64,000 bases of DNA from Gallaecimonas pentaromativorans (GCF_003751625.1 NZ_RJUL01000003.1:310001-374000), one strand, 5' to 3'. Counted from the stretch's first letter, positions 37,853 through 48,346 are shown. The notes: generated by a model not told the origin, from the sequence alone. Numbers and translations are program-made.

Positions 37853-38637
37853 CAGTAGCCGCTGGCGTGTTTGTCCACCGCAAACTGCTCTGGCGCCACC
37901 CGCAGCACCCGGGTTTCAATGTTGCCGTCTGGCAGCAACTTGAGCTGGCGACAGCCTGGCCCTAGGGCGTCCACGGCAAAATCCTGGCTGTTGGGCATGA
38001 ACTGCACACAGGTCGAAGGGGTAGCCAGCAGCCGGACATCTCCGGCCAGGCGGTCCACTTCCTGGTGGATGTGGCCAAAGAGTACGGCCTTGGCCTTGGG
38101 CAATTTCGCCATACGCGCCAGCAACGCCTCGCCGTTTTTCAGCTGGTGCTGGTCAAGCCAGGTCGAGCCGCAGGGCAAGGGGTGATGGTGCACCACCACC
38201 AGGGTGTGCAGGTCGTCGTTGGCCGCTTCGTCAATCAAGGCCAGTTCGGCGTCGGTCAACCAGCCGCTCACCTTGCCTGGGTCATGGGAATTGAGCAACA
38301 ACACTTGCCAGTGCTTACTGCGCAAACGTTTTACGGGCTCGCCAAAAACAGCGTTCATGGCGGCAGGGTCGTCATGGTTGCCGGGAATAGCAAACCAGGG
38401 ACGGCCAGCCAGTGCGTCTTTAAGCAACTGATAGGTTTGCGGCTGGTGATCCTGCGCCAGATCGCCGGTCAACAACCAGGCGTCAGCCCCCTCATCCAAC
38501 AACTGCTGAGCCGCAGCAAAACTCTGCCAGGTGGGAATGCCCATCAGGGCGCCACTGTCGTCTTTAAAAAGATGGGGATCGGTCAGAACCCAAAAGCTCA
38601 GGATGTCCTTTTCAGGAACGAGGGTCTGCAGGTTCAA
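37852..38637 (-). CDS. cpdA: 3',5'-cyclic AMP phosphodiesterase
   Basis: Hydrolyses cAMP to AMP and so tunes CRP signalling. 261 aa calcineurin-like metallophosphoesterase with the metal motifs in order: DPHLF, GDLAQD, GNHDDP, HHHPLPCG and GHIHQEVD. The location between yqiA and the DUF1249 gene is the conserved arrangement of cpdA in gammaproteobacteria. Confidence 0.95.
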   Translation of the reverse strand: MNLQTLVPEKDILSFWVLTDPHLFKDDSGALMGIPTWQSFAAAQQLLDEGADAWLLTGDLAQDHQPQTYQLLKDALAGRPWFAIPGNHDDPAAMNAVFGEPVKRLRSKHWQVLLLNSHDPGKVSGWLTDAELALIDEAANDDLHTLVVVHHHPLPCGSTWLDQHQLKNGEALLARMAKLPKAKAVLFGHIHQEVDRLAGDVRLLATPSTCVQFMPNSQDFAVDALGPGCRQLKLLPDGNIETRVLRVAPEQFAVDKHASGY

Positions 38638-38646
38638 GTAAGGCCT

Positions 38647-39093
38647 CTATTGCAAGCTGGCAAGAAAATCTGAACTGCTCCTCCCGTCCTTGAGACACAG
38701 CTTGAGCCACTCGGTAAGAAACAGATTAACCTGCATTTTTTCGTCAGGGAGATGCATCTTATCATTGGGGTATGGGTAGCGGGGTGCCAGGCGTGAAAAG
38801 TGCTGGCTTGCGCACACTTCAGCCATCCGTACATCGTGGTAGAGACGCACCATCATCAGCGCCTTCAAATAATGCGGCAGCCCGCCCTGCTGTTCGATAG
38901 AGATGGTGGAGGTGTAAGGGAAATCTTCGTCCAGGCGCAGCCGATAACGCTGGCTGTGGCCAACCTGGTAGGACACGCTGTCACCCACGTTATTGAGCCG
39001 CCGCGCCAGCTTCATCAGCGCCGCATAGTTGTGCTCGCAGGTGGTGTGCAAGGCCCGCAAACTGGGCCGGTAGCCTTTCTTCTTTACCGCCAT
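38647..39093 (-). CDS. yqiB: DUF1249 protein (YqiB)
   Basis: 148 aa, soluble, function unknown. Contains CEHNYAALMKLARRL and the VRLYHDVRMAEVC and YPNDKMHLPDEK segments typical of DUF1249. It overlaps the nudF gene by 10 bases and precedes cpdA, as in E. coli. The conserved neighbourhood suggests a link to nucleotide turnover, but there is no direct evidence. Confidence 0.93.
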   Translation of the reverse strand: MAVKKKGYRPSLRALHTTCEHNYAALMKLARRLNNVGDSVSYQVGHSQRYRLRLDEDFPYTSTISIEQQGGLPHYLKALMMVRLYHDVRMAEVCASQHFSRLAPRYPYPNDKMHLPDEKMQVNLFLTEWLKLCLKDGRSSSDFLASLQ

Positions 39094-39695
39094 AAGGCGC
39101 GCAGTTCCTCAACATGGAGCGCCAGCCATTGCAGTCCTATGACACTGGCGGCGTTGTCTATTTGGCCTTGCTCCAACATGGCCAGGGCTTGTTGCCGGGG
39201 CAGGCGGCAAACGGCGATGTCTTCGCCTTCGTCATCCAGACCATGAATGCCTTGCGCCTTACTGGCGTCGACTTCCACGGCAAAGATATGCAAACGCTCG
39301 GTAGTCCCGCCTGGCGAGGCCAGGTAACTCAGCACCGGCTTGACGCGGCCGACGGTCAATCCCGATTCCTCGGCGGTTTCCCGCACCGCCACTTCTTCTG
39401 GCGACTCCCCTTCCTCTATGATCCCAGCCACCAGTTCGTAGAGCCAGGGGTCCTGGGATGTTGCCATGGCGCCAATGCGAAACTGGCGCAGCAGCACCAC
39501 TTCGTCGGTGCGGGGATCGTAAGGCAGTGCCACGGCAGCATGACCCCGTTCGAACACTTCACGGGTCAGCCAAGGGCTCCAGCCGCCGTCGAATTTCCGG
39601 TGGCGCAAAACGTAGCGCATCATGGTAAAAAAGCCCCGGTAAAGCGGCTGTTTTTCCTTTATTTCGACATCGGCTGCGGTGAAATTCTGGTGCAT
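39084..39695 (-). CDS. nudF: ADP-ribose pyrophosphatase (Nudix)
   Basis: Cleaves ADP-ribose to AMP and ribose 5-phosphate. 203 aa. The Nudix box is complete: G-IIEEG-E-SPEEVAV-RETAEESGL (GX5EX7REUXEEXGU). The upstream LVAGIIEEGE and downstream SPGGTTERLHIF fit the ADPRase subgroup. It heads the minus-strand group leading to parE and is divergent from tolC. Confidence 0.95.
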   Translation of the reverse strand: MHQNFTAADVEIKEKQPLYRGFFTMMRYVLRHRKFDGGWSPWLTREVFERGHAAVALPYDPRTDEVVLLRQFRIGAMATSQDPWLYELVAGIIEEGESPEEVAVRETAEESGLTVGRVKPVLSYLASPGGTTERLHIFAVEVDASKAQGIHGLDDEGEDIAVCRLPRQQALAMLEQGQIDNAASVIGLQWLALHVEELRALWR

Positions 39696-39750
39696 GTGAT
39701 CCCTCGTTCAGGCCGGCAGTTTGCGCGCTCCGCAACGAACTGTGATGCGA

Positions 39751-39789
39751 GTAACACATTGTTACCCGCAACCGTGCCCAATTTATAAT
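39751..39789 (+). promoter_or_regulatory. Probable tolC promoter with an inverted repeat
   Basis: A perfect TATAAT -10 box lies at 39784-39789. TTGTTA at 39759-39764 is the best -35, but the spacer is 19 bases, slightly long. It overlaps the inverted repeat GTAACACATTGTTAC (39751-39765), a possible regulator site between the divergent nudF and tolC genes. Confidence 0.5.
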
Positions 39790-39876
39790 CTGTTACACTT
39801 GCGACTTGATGTGAAATCAGTCCCTTAATTACTGTTCCAGCCATTGTCGCCGTTGCGGACATGAGGAAGCAAACGA

Positions 39877-41262
39877 ATGAAGCGTACCCTTTTGAGTCTA
39901 CTGGTCAGTGCCGGTTTTGTAGCACAAGCTCAGGCTGTAAATCTGGTAGAAGTGTATCAGCAGGCTCTGCAACATGACCCGGTATTGCAACAGGCCGATG
40001 CCCAGCGCAAAGTGGCCATGTCCGGGGTGGACATCAGCAAAGCCGATCTGTTGCCGCAGTTGACTGGTCAGCTCGATTATCAGTTCCAACCCAAATACGA
40101 ATCCGTGACCAGCTCGGCCGATGCTAACGGTAACCTGGCCATGGTCAAACAAAAAGGCGACACCAAGTCCTGGGGCGCCACCCTGAACCTGCAACAGTTG
40201 ATTTTCGACCGTGGTGTGTGGGTCAAGCTGGACCAAGCCGAAAAGACCGCTGCCCAGACTGAAGTCAGCTACGGCTCTGCCCGCCAGGACCTTATCAACC
40301 GTGTGGCCAACGCCTATTTTACCGTGCTGCAAGCCCAGGACACCCTGGCCTTCCGTAAAGCCGAGCAAAAAGCCATCGAGCGTCAGCTGGAGCAAACCAA
40401 GCAGCGTTTTGCCGTGGGCCTGACCGCCATCACCGATGTGCACGAAGCCCAGGCGCAATACGATGCCTCCGTTGCCAACGTGATCAACGCCCAGAACACC
40501 CTGGACAACAGCTACGAAGGCCTGACCGAGATCACCGGTGTTAACTACACCAACCTGGACGTGCTCAACACCAACAAGTTTGACCCCAACCTGCCACAGG
40601 GTGCGGTCAACGATTGGGTGAAACGCGCCGAGGACAACAACCTCAGCCTGCAAGCCCAGCGCATGAGCGTGGATATAGCCCGCGACCAAATCAAATATGC
40701 CCAGTCCGGCCACTACCCCACCGTCAACCTGACCGGCAGCTACGGCACCAGCAAGACCGACGTCAACCTGGACGAGCCGGTTAACCGCGACTTGGACCAG
40801 CCGTCACTGAACAATGCCAGCATCGGCATCGGTGTCAGCGTACCTATCTTCTCCGGTTTCCGTACCTCCAGCCAGGTCGAACAGGCCCAGAGCCAGTTCC
40901 TGATCAGCTCCGAGGAACTGGAGCGTATCCACCGCCAAGTGGTGCGTAACGTGCGCAACACCTACAACAACGTCAAAGCCAGCCTGTCGTCGGTAAAAGC
41001 CTACGAGCAGTCGGTCATTTCCAGCCAGTCTGCGCTGGAAGCCACCGAAGCCGGTTTTGAAGTGGGTACTCGTACCATCGTTGACGTACTCAACTCCAAC
41101 CAGAACCTGTATCAGGCCAAACAGCAGCTGGCCCAGGCCCGCTACAACTTTATCCTGAACAACCTGGCCCTGAAGCAGTACGACGGCACCCTGGCCGATT
41201 CCGATCTGGACATGATCAACCGCATCCTGAGCCCGGCCGCCGAAGCGCCCAAGCCGCAATAA
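39877..41262 (+). CDS. tolC: Outer membrane channel protein TolC
   Basis: Trimeric outer membrane exit duct for RND, MFS and ABC efflux pumps and type I secretion. 461 aa, signal peptide at 1-20 (ending AQAQA). The two TolC repeats are visible as LVEVYQQALQHDP near residue 23 and the matching helical stretch after residue 250, plus the GFEVGTRTIVDVLN hallmark. It is followed by a terminator and so probably transcribed alone. It is a candidate exit duct for the exporters in this window. Confidence 0.96.
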   Translation: MKRTLLSLLVSAGFVAQAQAVNLVEVYQQALQHDPVLQQADAQRKVAMSGVDISKADLLPQLTGQLDYQFQPKYESVTSSADANGNLAMVKQKGDTKSWGATLNLQQLIFDRGVWVKLDQAEKTAAQTEVSYGSARQDLINRVANAYFTVLQAQDTLAFRKAEQKAIERQLEQTKQRFAVGLTAITDVHEAQAQYDASVANVINAQNTLDNSYEGLTEITGVNYTNLDVLNTNKFDPNLPQGAVNDWVKRAEDNNLSLQAQRMSVDIARDQIKYAQSGHYPTVNLTGSYGTSKTDVNLDEPVNRDLDQPSLNNASIGIGVSVPIFSGFRTSSQVEQAQSQFLISSEELERIHRQVVRNVRNTYNNVKASLSSVKAYEQSVISSQSALEATEAGFEVGTRTIVDVLNSNQNLYQAKQQLAQARYNFILNNLALKQYDGTLADSDLDMINRILSPAAEAPKPQ

Positions 41263-41276
41263 CGGTTGCTTGAAAA

Positions 41277-41306
41277 GAAAAGGCCCTCAGATGAGGGCCT
41301 TTTTTA
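41277..41306 (+). terminator. Rho-independent terminator after tolC
   Basis: AAAAGGCCCTCAGATGAGGGCCTTTTTT: strong stem with a small loop; it also overlaps the stop region of waaA on the other strand and may serve both. Confidence 0.9.
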
Positions 41307-42545
41307 TGCTAGCAGTTCGAGGCTGCGGCGGATGGCGCCGCTGTTGGCCTCCAGCACCTTGAGCCCAGCCTGGCCGGCGGCCTGGCGCTTGGCAGGGTCT
41401 GCAAAAAGGGCGGCAAGGGCCGGGGCCAGCTCGTTGGCGCTCACCACCTGGCAATTGCCGGCTGCCACCAGGGCGTCGGTGATGTCCTTGAAGTTAAAAT
41501 ACACCGGGCCGGTCAGGGTAGGCAGGGCAAAGGCCGCCGGCTCCAACAGGTTATGGCCGCCAACATTGACAAAAGAGCCCGCCACCACCGCCACCTGGGC
41601 GGCGGCCAGCAGGGTCATCATCTCGCCCATGGTGTCACAAAGATACACAGCGGTTGCCAGGCCAACCGGCTGCTCGCGGCTGCGCCGGGCCGCCTGCCAG
41701 TCTTGGCGCTCAAGGAGCTTAGCCACCTCATCAAAACGTTGCGGATGACGGGGCACCAACAGCAACAAGGCCTCGGGATACTGCTCCCGAAGGGCCTTGT
41801 GAGCGGCCAGCATCAGGGTGTCTTCCCCCTGGTGGGTAGAGGCCGCTATCCACACCGGCCGCTCGCCAAACCCTTCGGCGAGGGCCTGCCCGGCAGCGCG
41901 CTGCTCGTGGCTGACCTCCAAATCGAATTTCACCGAGCCGGTAACCGTCAGTTTGCTGGCTGGCAGGCCCAAGGCTTTAAAGCGCGCCGCCTCTTCAGCG
42001 GTTTGCGCCAGCACCTTATCCAGGCCCAGCATTAGGCCACGGGAGAGCCCTGCAAAACGGCGGTAGCGCTTGGCAGAGCTGGCCGACAAGCGGGCATTGA
42101 CTAGCTTGACCGGGATATCACGGCGGCGGCAAAAGGCCAGCCAGTTAGGCCACAGCTCGGTCTCCATCACCCACAAGGCTTTGGGTTTAACCCGGCGAAA
42201 GAACAGCCACACGCAGGGCCAGAAATCATAAGGGGCATAGCAGTGAACGAGCTTGTCGCCAAAGGCGGCCTTGAGGCGGTCATAACCGGTGCGGGAGCTG
42301 GTGGTGAGCAGCAGCCGCGCCTTGGGGTATTGCAACCGCCAGGCCTTGATAAGGGCGATGGCGGCCATGGACTCGCCGACACTGACCGCGTGCACCCACA
42401 GGTCTACCTCGCCGATGCGCGGCCCAAAACCGAAGTGCTCAAAGGCGCGCCCTGCAAAATCCGGCTTACGCCCTGGCCAATACAGCCAGAGCACAATCAG
42501 CGGAAACAGGCATAGCAAAGCGAGGTTATAAAGGAAACGGCTCAT
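41304..42545 (-). CDS. waaA: 3-deoxy-D-manno-octulosonic acid transferase
   Basis: Adds Kdo to lipid IVA at the inner membrane. 413 aa. An N-terminal hydrophobic anchor (about 1-22) is followed by [13 protein letters not shown], the VMETELWPN motif conserved in WaaA and the C-terminal [20 protein letters not shown]. kdkA in the same window suggests a single phosphorylated Kdo, so WaaA here may be monofunctional as in Haemophilus or Vibrio. This is an inference. The start overlaps the hldE stop by four bases. Confidence 0.95.
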   Translation of the reverse strand: MSRFLYNLALLCLFPLIVLWLYWPGRKPDFAGRAFEHFGFGPRIGEVDLWVHAVSVGESMAAIALIKAWRLQYPKARLLLTTSSRTGYDRLKAAFGDKLVHCYAPYDFWPCVWLFFRRVKPKALWVMETELWPNWLAFCRRRDIPVKLVNARLSASSAKRYRRFAGLSRGLMLGLDKVLAQTAEEAARFKALGLPASKLTVTGSVKFDLEVSHEQRAAGQALAEGFGERPVWIAASTHQGEDTLMLAAHKALREQYPEALLLLVPRHPQRFDEVAKLLERQDWQAARRSREQPVGLATAVYLCDTMGEMMTLLAAAQVAVVAGSFVNVGGHNLLEPAAFALPTLTGPVYFNFKDITDALVAAGNCQVVSANELAPALAALFADPAKRQAAGQAGLKVLEANSGAIRRSLELLA

Positions 42546-43966
42546 TTGCTTTTAATGCGGTTGATGATGGCGGTGGTGGACACCCCGTCTTCAAACCCCA
42601 GCACCCGAACCTCGCCGCCGTTGGCAATCACTTCCTTACCACCGGCGATATCTTCCGGCTTGTAATCGCCGCCTTTGACCAAAAGATTGGGCAGCACTCG
42701 GGCGATAAGCCGCTGGGGGGTGTCTTCGCCGAAATCCACCACCCAGTCTACGGCGCCAAGGGCCGCCAACACCGCCATACGCCGCTCCAGGTTGTTGACC
42801 GGCCGGCCGTCGCCTTTGAGGCGGCGCACCGAGTCGTCGTTGTTGACCGCCACGATCAGCCGGTCGCCCTGGGCTCTGGCCTGCTGCAAGTAACTAACAT
42901 GGCCGGCGTGAAGGATGTCAAAGCAGCCGTTGGTCATCACCACTTTTTCGCCGCGGCGCTGGGCATCGCGCACCGCCAGCACCAGTTGGTCTTCGCTCAG
43001 GGCGCCAAAGCCCAATTCGCGCTCCTGGCCCAAGATGGCGGCCAGCTCAACGGTGGAAACGGTGGAGGTACCCACTTTGCCCACCACAATACCGGCGGCA
43101 AGGTTGGCCAGGGCGCAAGATTCGGCCAGGGTGCAACCGGCAGAAAGGGCCGAGGCCAAGGTGGAGATCACGGTATCTCCGGCGCCGGTTACATCGAACA
43201 CTTCCTTGGCGGTAGCCGGCAGATGCACCGGCGCCTGGCCTTTTTGCAGCAAGGTCATGCCGTGCTCGGAGCGAGTGACCAGCATGGCCTCCAGTTCAAA
43301 ACGCTCGATAAGCTCCAGCCCTTTACTGACCAGGGTGTCTTCGTCAGCGCAGTGCCCCACCACCGCTTCAAACTCGCTGAGGTTGGGGGTGAGCAAGGTG
43401 GCGCCGCGGTAGCGGCCAAAATCGGTGCCTTTAGGGTCGACCAACACCGGCTTGCCGGCCAGCCGCGCTTCACTTATCAGATGCTCAACATCAGCCAAGG
43501 CGCCTTTGGCGTAATCGGACAGCACCACCACATCGCACTGGCCTAGGGCTTTGGCGAAAGGGGCGCGCAGCAGGGCGGCGTTTTCGGCGCTAAAGGCGTC
43601 TTCAAAATCGAGACGCAGCAGCTGCTGGTGGCGCGACAGCACCCGCAGCTTGGTGATGGTGGGGTGGGTGTCTACCGTTACCAGTTCGCTCTGTACCCCA
43701 ACACCAGCCAGGCTGTCTTTGAGGGTCTGGGCCGGCTCGTCGTTACCCACTAGCCCTTGCAACAGGGTTTTGCCCCCCAGGGCCGCCACGTTCAGGGCCA
43801 CGTTGGCAGCGCCACCGGGCCTGTCTTCACGCTGTTCTACCTTCACCACCGGCACCGGCGCTTCCGGGGAGATGCGCTTGGTGGCGCCATGCCAATAGCG
43901 GTCCAGCATCACATCACCGACCACCAGCACTTTGGCCTTTTCGAAAGCGGGCAAATTCAGTTTCAT
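42542..43966 (-). CDS. hldE: Bifunctional heptose 7-phosphate kinase / heptose 1-phosphate adenylyltransferase
   Basis: Makes ADP-D-glycero-D-manno-heptose for the LPS core. 474 aa, the full fusion: a PfkB-type kinase (1-320; [17 protein letters not shown] and [14 protein letters not shown]) and a nucleotidyltransferase (about 340-474; [16 protein letters not shown] with the HxGH motif). It forms a two-gene unit with waaA and is divergent from the acyltransferase gene at 44087. Confidence 0.97.
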   Translation of the reverse strand: MKLNLPAFEKAKVLVVGDVMLDRYWHGATKRISPEAPVPVVKVEQREDRPGGAANVALNVAALGGKTLLQGLVGNDEPAQTLKDSLAGVGVQSELVTVDTHPTITKLRVLSRHQQLLRLDFEDAFSAENAALLRAPFAKALGQCDVVVLSDYAKGALADVEHLISEARLAGKPVLVDPKGTDFGRYRGATLLTPNLSEFEAVVGHCADEDTLVSKGLELIERFELEAMLVTRSEHGMTLLQKGQAPVHLPATAKEVFDVTGAGDTVISTLASALSAGCTLAESCALANLAAGIVVGKVGTSTVSTVELAAILGQERELGFGALSEDQLVLAVRDAQRRGEKVVMTNGCFDILHAGHVSYLQQARAQGDRLIVAVNNDDSVRRLKGDGRPVNNLERRMAVLAALGAVDWVVDFGEDTPQRLIARVLPNLLVKGGDYKPEDIAGGKEVIANGGEVRVLGFEDGVSTTAIINRIKSK

Positions 43967-44086
43967 TGGGGGCTTGCTTCCTCTGACTCAGTTGGCGGCG
44001 ATCTTACCATAGCAATTGCCCCCTACAGAGCCTTCCGCTTTGGGGTAAACTTGCCGCCTGTTGCTCGAAGGAAGGAGGCTCAGCCC

Positions 44087-45022
44087 TTGGCAATCAACAA
44101 AATCGAAGCCCCGCGTTTTTCCGCCCGGCTGCTCCATCCCCGCTACTGGCTTACCTGGCTGGGGGTGATAGTGATGTACCTGCTGTCCTGGCTGCCCTAC
44201 CGGCTGCAGGTTGCCCTGGGTAAGGGCCTTGGCCGCCTTTTGGGAAAAATCTTGAAAAAGCGGGCGCGCATTGCCAAGCGCAACTTAGCGCTGTGCTTTC
44301 CCGAGCAAAGCGAAGACGAGCGCCAGCGGCTGCTGGTAGCCAACTTCGAGGCAACCGGGGTGGCGATGCTGGAAACCGGCATGGCCTGGTGGTGGCCCCA
44401 GTGGCGCATTAAAAAGCACATGCAGGTGGAGAACTTCCAATACGTGCAAGAAGTGCTGGACCGGGGCCAGGGCGTGATCCTGATGGCCATGCACTTTGTG
44501 ACCCTGGAGATAGGCGCCCGGATGTTCGGCACCTTGCAGCCGGGGGTGGGCTTTTATCGCCCCCACAACAACGCGCTGATGGAGTACCTGCAATACCACG
44601 GCCGGGTGCGCTCCAATAAATACCTGGTGGACAAGCGCGATGTGCGCGGCATGGTTCAGGCCCTTCGCCAGGGCGATGTGGTGTGGTACGCCCCCGACCA
44701 GGACTACGGCCGCCGCCGCGCCGTGTTCGTGCCCTTTTTCGCGGTGCCGGACGCCGCCACCGTTACCGCCACCTCCATGTTTGCCAAACAGGGCAAGGCC
44801 AAAGTGGTGCCCTTCGTGCAGACCCGCCTGGCAGACGGCTCCGGCTACAAGCTGAGCTTCTCCCCGGCCCTTAATACCCTGCCAAGCGGCGACGAGGTGC
44901 AAGACACCAAGCTGGTGAACCATATCGTGGCCCGGGAGATTTTAAAGCAGCCGGAGCAATACATGTGGGTGCACCGGCGCTTTAAAACCCGCCCCAACGA
45001 GGACGACCCCTCCTACTACTGA
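44087..45022 (+). CDS. Lipid A late acyltransferase (LpxL/LpxM family)
   Basis: Transfers a secondary acyl chain onto Kdo-lipid A. 311 aa from a TTG at 44087, chosen because GGAGG lies 8-9 bases upstream; the open frame runs far upstream antisense to hldE but has no start signal there. An N-terminal membrane anchor (LTWLGVIVMYLLSWLPY) is followed by the catalytic HxxxxE-type motif H-FVTL-E (MAMHFVTLEIG) and VWYAPDQDYG. Which acyl chain it adds cannot be fixed. Its 3' end overlaps the convergent glnE stop by 7 bases. Confidence 0.9.
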   Translation: MAINKIEAPRFSARLLHPRYWLTWLGVIVMYLLSWLPYRLQVALGKGLGRLLGKILKKRARIAKRNLALCFPEQSEDERQRLLVANFEATGVAMLETGMAWWWPQWRIKKHMQVENFQYVQEVLDRGQGVILMAMHFVTLEIGARMFGTLQPGVGFYRPHNNALMEYLQYHGRVRSNKYLVDKRDVRGMVQALRQGDVVWYAPDQDYGRRRAVFVPFFAVPDAATVTATSMFAKQGKAKVVPFVQTRLADGSGYKLSFSPALNTLPSGDEVQDTKLVNHIVAREILKQPEQYMWVHRRFKTRPNEDDPSYY

Positions 45023-47850
45023 GCCTCGCCCATTGTCTTATCCCAGAGCGCGCCCACAAAGGCGCGCTCTTCGCTAAAGCAGCTGTCTTCTACCAATCGG
45101 CCGCCTTCGTCCAGGCTCTGGCGATGCTGCTGTTGGCGAAGCGCCACGTAAATCTCGGCCAGGCGCTCGGCAGTGGCGTCATCTATCACTTGGCTTTGGC
45201 TGAGGGCCTCGAGCTGGCGGATGTTGTCGCTGTAGCGCAGCAGCGCCGGCTCGGCGCTCGCCAACAACCAGTACTGCACCAAAAACTCGATATCGGTAAT
45301 GCCGCCCCTGCCCTGCTTGAGGTCAAAAAGGCCCTTGCCGGATTTATCCAGGTGGCCGCGCATCTTCTGGCGCATGGCCCGCACTTCTTCTTTGAGGGCT
45401 TGCGCGTCCCGCGCCTTGCCAAGGGCCTTGAGGCGAATACCGGCAAAACGCTCGCGAAGGGCGCTATCCCCCAGCACTGGCCGGGCCCTGACCAGCGCCT
45501 GATGCTCCCAAAGCCAGGCTTCGTTGAGCTGGTAATCTTCAAAGCTCTCCATGGTGCTCACCAACAATCCCGAGGCCCCCGAGGGGCGCAGCCGCATGTC
45601 GATTTCGTAGAGCACGCCGCTTAAGGTGCGGGCGGTGAGCCAGTGGCTGAGCCGCTGTACCAACTTAAAGAAGAACTCTTTGACGGTGATGGCCCTTGGC
45701 CCCGGGGTTTCGCTGTCGGCCTGCTCGGCGCCAAGGTCGGTTAAAAACACGATATCCAGATCCGAGCTGTAGCCCAGTTCTAGGCCGCCGAGCTTACCGT
45801 AGGCCACCACCAAGATACCGGGGTGCTCCGGGCTCAGCCCCGGCGGCTCGCCGTGGCGTTTAACCAAGTCTTGCCAGGCCAGGGGCAGACAAGCGGCCAA
45901 CAGGGTTTCGGCCAGGATGCTCAAGTGATCGCTCACCTTCATCAACGGCAGCACCCCGGTGACATCGGCGGCGGCAATGCGCAGGGTTTGCGCCGCCTTG
46001 AACTGGCGCAGCGCCTCCATCTGCCCTTCCAAGTCCCCCGGCTCGATGCGCAGCATAAAGCGGCGCAGCTCTGAGCCGTAATCTTCCAGGGCCAGCGGCG
46101 CATAGAGGTGGCGCGGGTCGATAAGCTCGTCCAGCAAGATGGGCATCTGGGTGAGGCTGTCGCTGATAAAAGCGGACTCCCCCATCAGCTTAATAAGCTG
46201 GGCCCGGGCGCCGGGGTTTTCCACCAGCAGCTCCAGGTAGGCGGTGCGGCTGGCGATTTGTTCGAGCAGCTTGCCAAGGCGGCTTAGGGTGCGCACCCCT
46301 TGGGGTTGGTCTTTTAGGCCCAGCAGCAGTTGGGGCAGCAGTTTTTCGAGCTGTTTGCGGCCCCGCTCGCCCATGCTGCGCTTTTCAAGGCTGTCTTTGA
46401 GCGACACAAAAACAGTGGCCAGGGCCTCGGGCTCGGCCAGGCCCTCTTCGCTCAGGCTGCCGGCCACCTCGTCTACCGACCAGTCGGCCTCCATCAAGGA
46501 GCGCAGGCCGCCGGGGAGGTCGTCCTCGGGGTTGTCTTCGCTCACCACCTCCCGAAACAGGCTGTGCACCAGTTGCAGGTGGTGCTCAAGGCGGGCCATA
46601 AAGACGCCAAAACTGCCAAAGCCCTGCATGGCGGCAAGGCGGGCCTGGTTGAGAGCATCGTCTGGCAGGGTCTGGGTTTGCTCGTCGTTGATGGCTTGCA
46701 GGTTGTTCTCGCTGGTGCGAAGGAACAGATAAGCCTCGGCCAGCGCTTGGGCCTCAGTCTCGCTCATCACCCCCAGCCCCGGCAGCATGGCCAGGGCTGC
46801 CAGCAACGAAGGCGTACGCAGTTTGGGCTCGCGGCCGCCACGAATCAGCTGGAACACCTGCACCAGGAATTCCACCTCCCGGATCCCGCCCTGCCCCAGC
46901 TTGATGTTGCCCTTAAGGCCGCGGCGCCGCACTTCGGCCTCGATAAGCCGCTTCATATCGCGCAGCGAATGGATGGCCGAGTAGTCGAGGTAACGGCGAT
47001 AGACAAAGGGCCGCAGCAGCTGCGACAGCTCCTCTTCATAGCCAAAGCCGCCGCCCATCAACCGCCCTTTGACCATGGCGTAGCGTTCCCACTCGCGGCC
47101 CTGGGACTGGTAGTAATCTTCCAGCGCGTCAAAGGACATCACCAGCGGCCCCGAATCACCAAAGGGGCGCAGGCGCATATCCACCCGGTAGACAAAGCCG
47201 TCGGTGGTGACCGCATCCAAAAGCGCGATCAGCCGCTGGCCAAGGCGGGCAAAAAACTCGTGGTTGTCTATCTCTTTGCGCCCGCCTTCGGTGACCCCGC
47301 TGCGGGGGTAGATGAAGATAAGGTCGATATCGGAAGAAAAGTTCAGCTCGCCGCCGCCCAGCTTGCCCATGCCCAGCACCAGCAGCGGCACCGCCTTGCC
47401 TTCGCTGTCCCGCGGGGTGCCCCGGCTTTGGCAAAGGTCTTGATACGCCCAGTTGCGGGCACAATCGATAAGCCCCTCAGCAAGCTTTGACAGCGCCGCC
47501 AGCCGCGCCTGTTCGCTGATGTCCTGGTTGGCCCCCAACAGCGCCAAAGCGCAGAGATAGCGGTGGCGAAAAAGCCGCAGCTCACGCTGCACCACCGATT
47601 CATTGGCACCTTCGTCCAAAGGCGGTTGCCAGGGGCCGTCCGCCAGGCTTTGCTCACTTTGGGCCAGCAGCCAGGGCAGCCAGTCGGGGTGGCGCAGCAG
47701 CTGGCTGAGCAAGAAGTCGGAACAGGCCAGGCCCTGGCGCAACCGCTCCAGGCGCGCCTCGTCCAGCCCTTCCAGGCAATGGGGGTGACGTTCGATAAGG
47801 TTGGTCAGGGCTTTGTCGGCCTGGCCGGTCAGGAGGTGCTCGGTAGACAT
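45016..47850 (-). CDS. glnE: Glutamine synthetase adenylyltransferase / deadenylylase
   Basis: Bifunctional regulator that adenylylates or deadenylylates GlnA in response to PII. 944 aa. Two nucleotidyltransferase domains: deadenylylase half with GMGKLGGGELNFSSDIDL (about 170) and adenylylase half with AYGKLGGLELGYSSDLDI (about 690), each followed by helical PII-responsive regions. In E. coli glnE lies with ygiF and hldE. Here the same genes are neighbours but ygiF is separated by the DUF2170 operon. Confidence 0.97.
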   Translation of the reverse strand: MSTEHLLTGQADKALTNLIERHPHCLEGLDEARLERLRQGLACSDFLLSQLLRHPDWLPWLLAQSEQSLADGPWQPPLDEGANESVVQRELRLFRHRYLCALALLGANQDISEQARLAALSKLAEGLIDCARNWAYQDLCQSRGTPRDSEGKAVPLLVLGMGKLGGGELNFSSDIDLIFIYPRSGVTEGGRKEIDNHEFFARLGQRLIALLDAVTTDGFVYRVDMRLRPFGDSGPLVMSFDALEDYYQSQGREWERYAMVKGRLMGGGFGYEEELSQLLRPFVYRRYLDYSAIHSLRDMKRLIEAEVRRRGLKGNIKLGQGGIREVEFLVQVFQLIRGGREPKLRTPSLLAALAMLPGLGVMSETEAQALAEAYLFLRTSENNLQAINDEQTQTLPDDALNQARLAAMQGFGSFGVFMARLEHHLQLVHSLFREVVSEDNPEDDLPGGLRSLMEADWSVDEVAGSLSEEGLAEPEALATVFVSLKDSLEKRSMGERGRKQLEKLLPQLLLGLKDQPQGVRTLSRLGKLLEQIASRTAYLELLVENPGARAQLIKLMGESAFISDSLTQMPILLDELIDPRHLYAPLALEDYGSELRRFMLRIEPGDLEGQMEALRQFKAAQTLRIAAADVTGVLPLMKVSDHLSILAETLLAACLPLAWQDLVKRHGEPPGLSPEHPGILVVAYGKLGGLELGYSSDLDIVFLTDLGAEQADSETPGPRAITVKEFFFKLVQRLSHWLTARTLSGVLYEIDMRLRPSGASGLLVSTMESFEDYQLNEAWLWEHQALVRARPVLGDSALRERFAGIRLKALGKARDAQALKEEVRAMRQKMRGHLDKSGKGLFDLKQGRGGITDIEFLVQYWLLASAEPALLRYSDNIRQLEALSQSQVIDDATAERLAEIYVALRQQQHRQSLDEGGRLVEDSCFSEERAFVGALWDKTMGEAQ

Positions 47851-47908
47851 ATTATGTCAAATTTGGTAGACAAAGGACCTCAAGAGCATAAAACCCAAAG
47901 GCCCCTCT

Positions 47909-48346
47909 GTGCCAGCACCGCAGCCCGTTACCACCGATATTATCGCGCGCCACCTCAACGGCTTAGGCCGCGCCAGCCACACCGGCTACAGTTTTGACTG
48001 CCTGCCCATCAGTGGCGAGGTAGAGGTGTTGCAAATCGTGGTGCAGGGCCGCGAAGAGCTGCCGGTATTTTTGTCGGTGGCCGACGATCAAGTGCTGGTA
48101 ATGAGCTTTTTGTGGGACGAAAGCGAAGTGCTGGCCGAGCGGCGCCTGGCCATGCTGGAGACCATGCTCGAGCTCAATATCCCCATGCCGCTGTCCGCTT
48201 TTGCCAAGATGGGCGAGCGCTTCGTGATCTTCGGGGCGCTGTCGGTGCATTCAAGCCTTTTTGATATCGAGCACGAGCTGGTGGTGCTGTCGGACAACAC
48301 CCTGGACATCCTCGATGACATGAGCCACTTCCTGGAGGCGGTATGA
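47909..48346 (+). CDS. yjfI: DUF2170 protein (YjfI family)
   Basis: 145 aa, soluble, function unknown. Resembles E. coli YjfI through SYDF/YSFDCLPISGEVEVLQIVV and the LSVADDQVLVMSFLWDESEV segment. It is the first gene of a four-gene plus-strand operon; its stop overlaps the ATG of the PspA-type gene by four bases. Linkage of YjfI with PspA-like proteins and ion channels occurs in other proteobacteria and suggests envelope stress. Confidence 0.85.
   Translation: MPAPQPVTTDIIARHLNGLGRASHTGYSFDCLPISGEVEVLQIVVQGREELPVFLSVADDQVLVMSFLWDESEVLAERRLAMLETMLELNIPMPLSAFAKMGERFVIFGALSVHSSLFDIEHELVVLSDNTLDILDDMSHFLEAV

Noticed and set aside
46330-47490. Long plus-strand open frame of 386 codons opposite glnE
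   Set aside because: Shadow of glnE with the same His/Gln/Gly-rich composition; no start signal and no domain.
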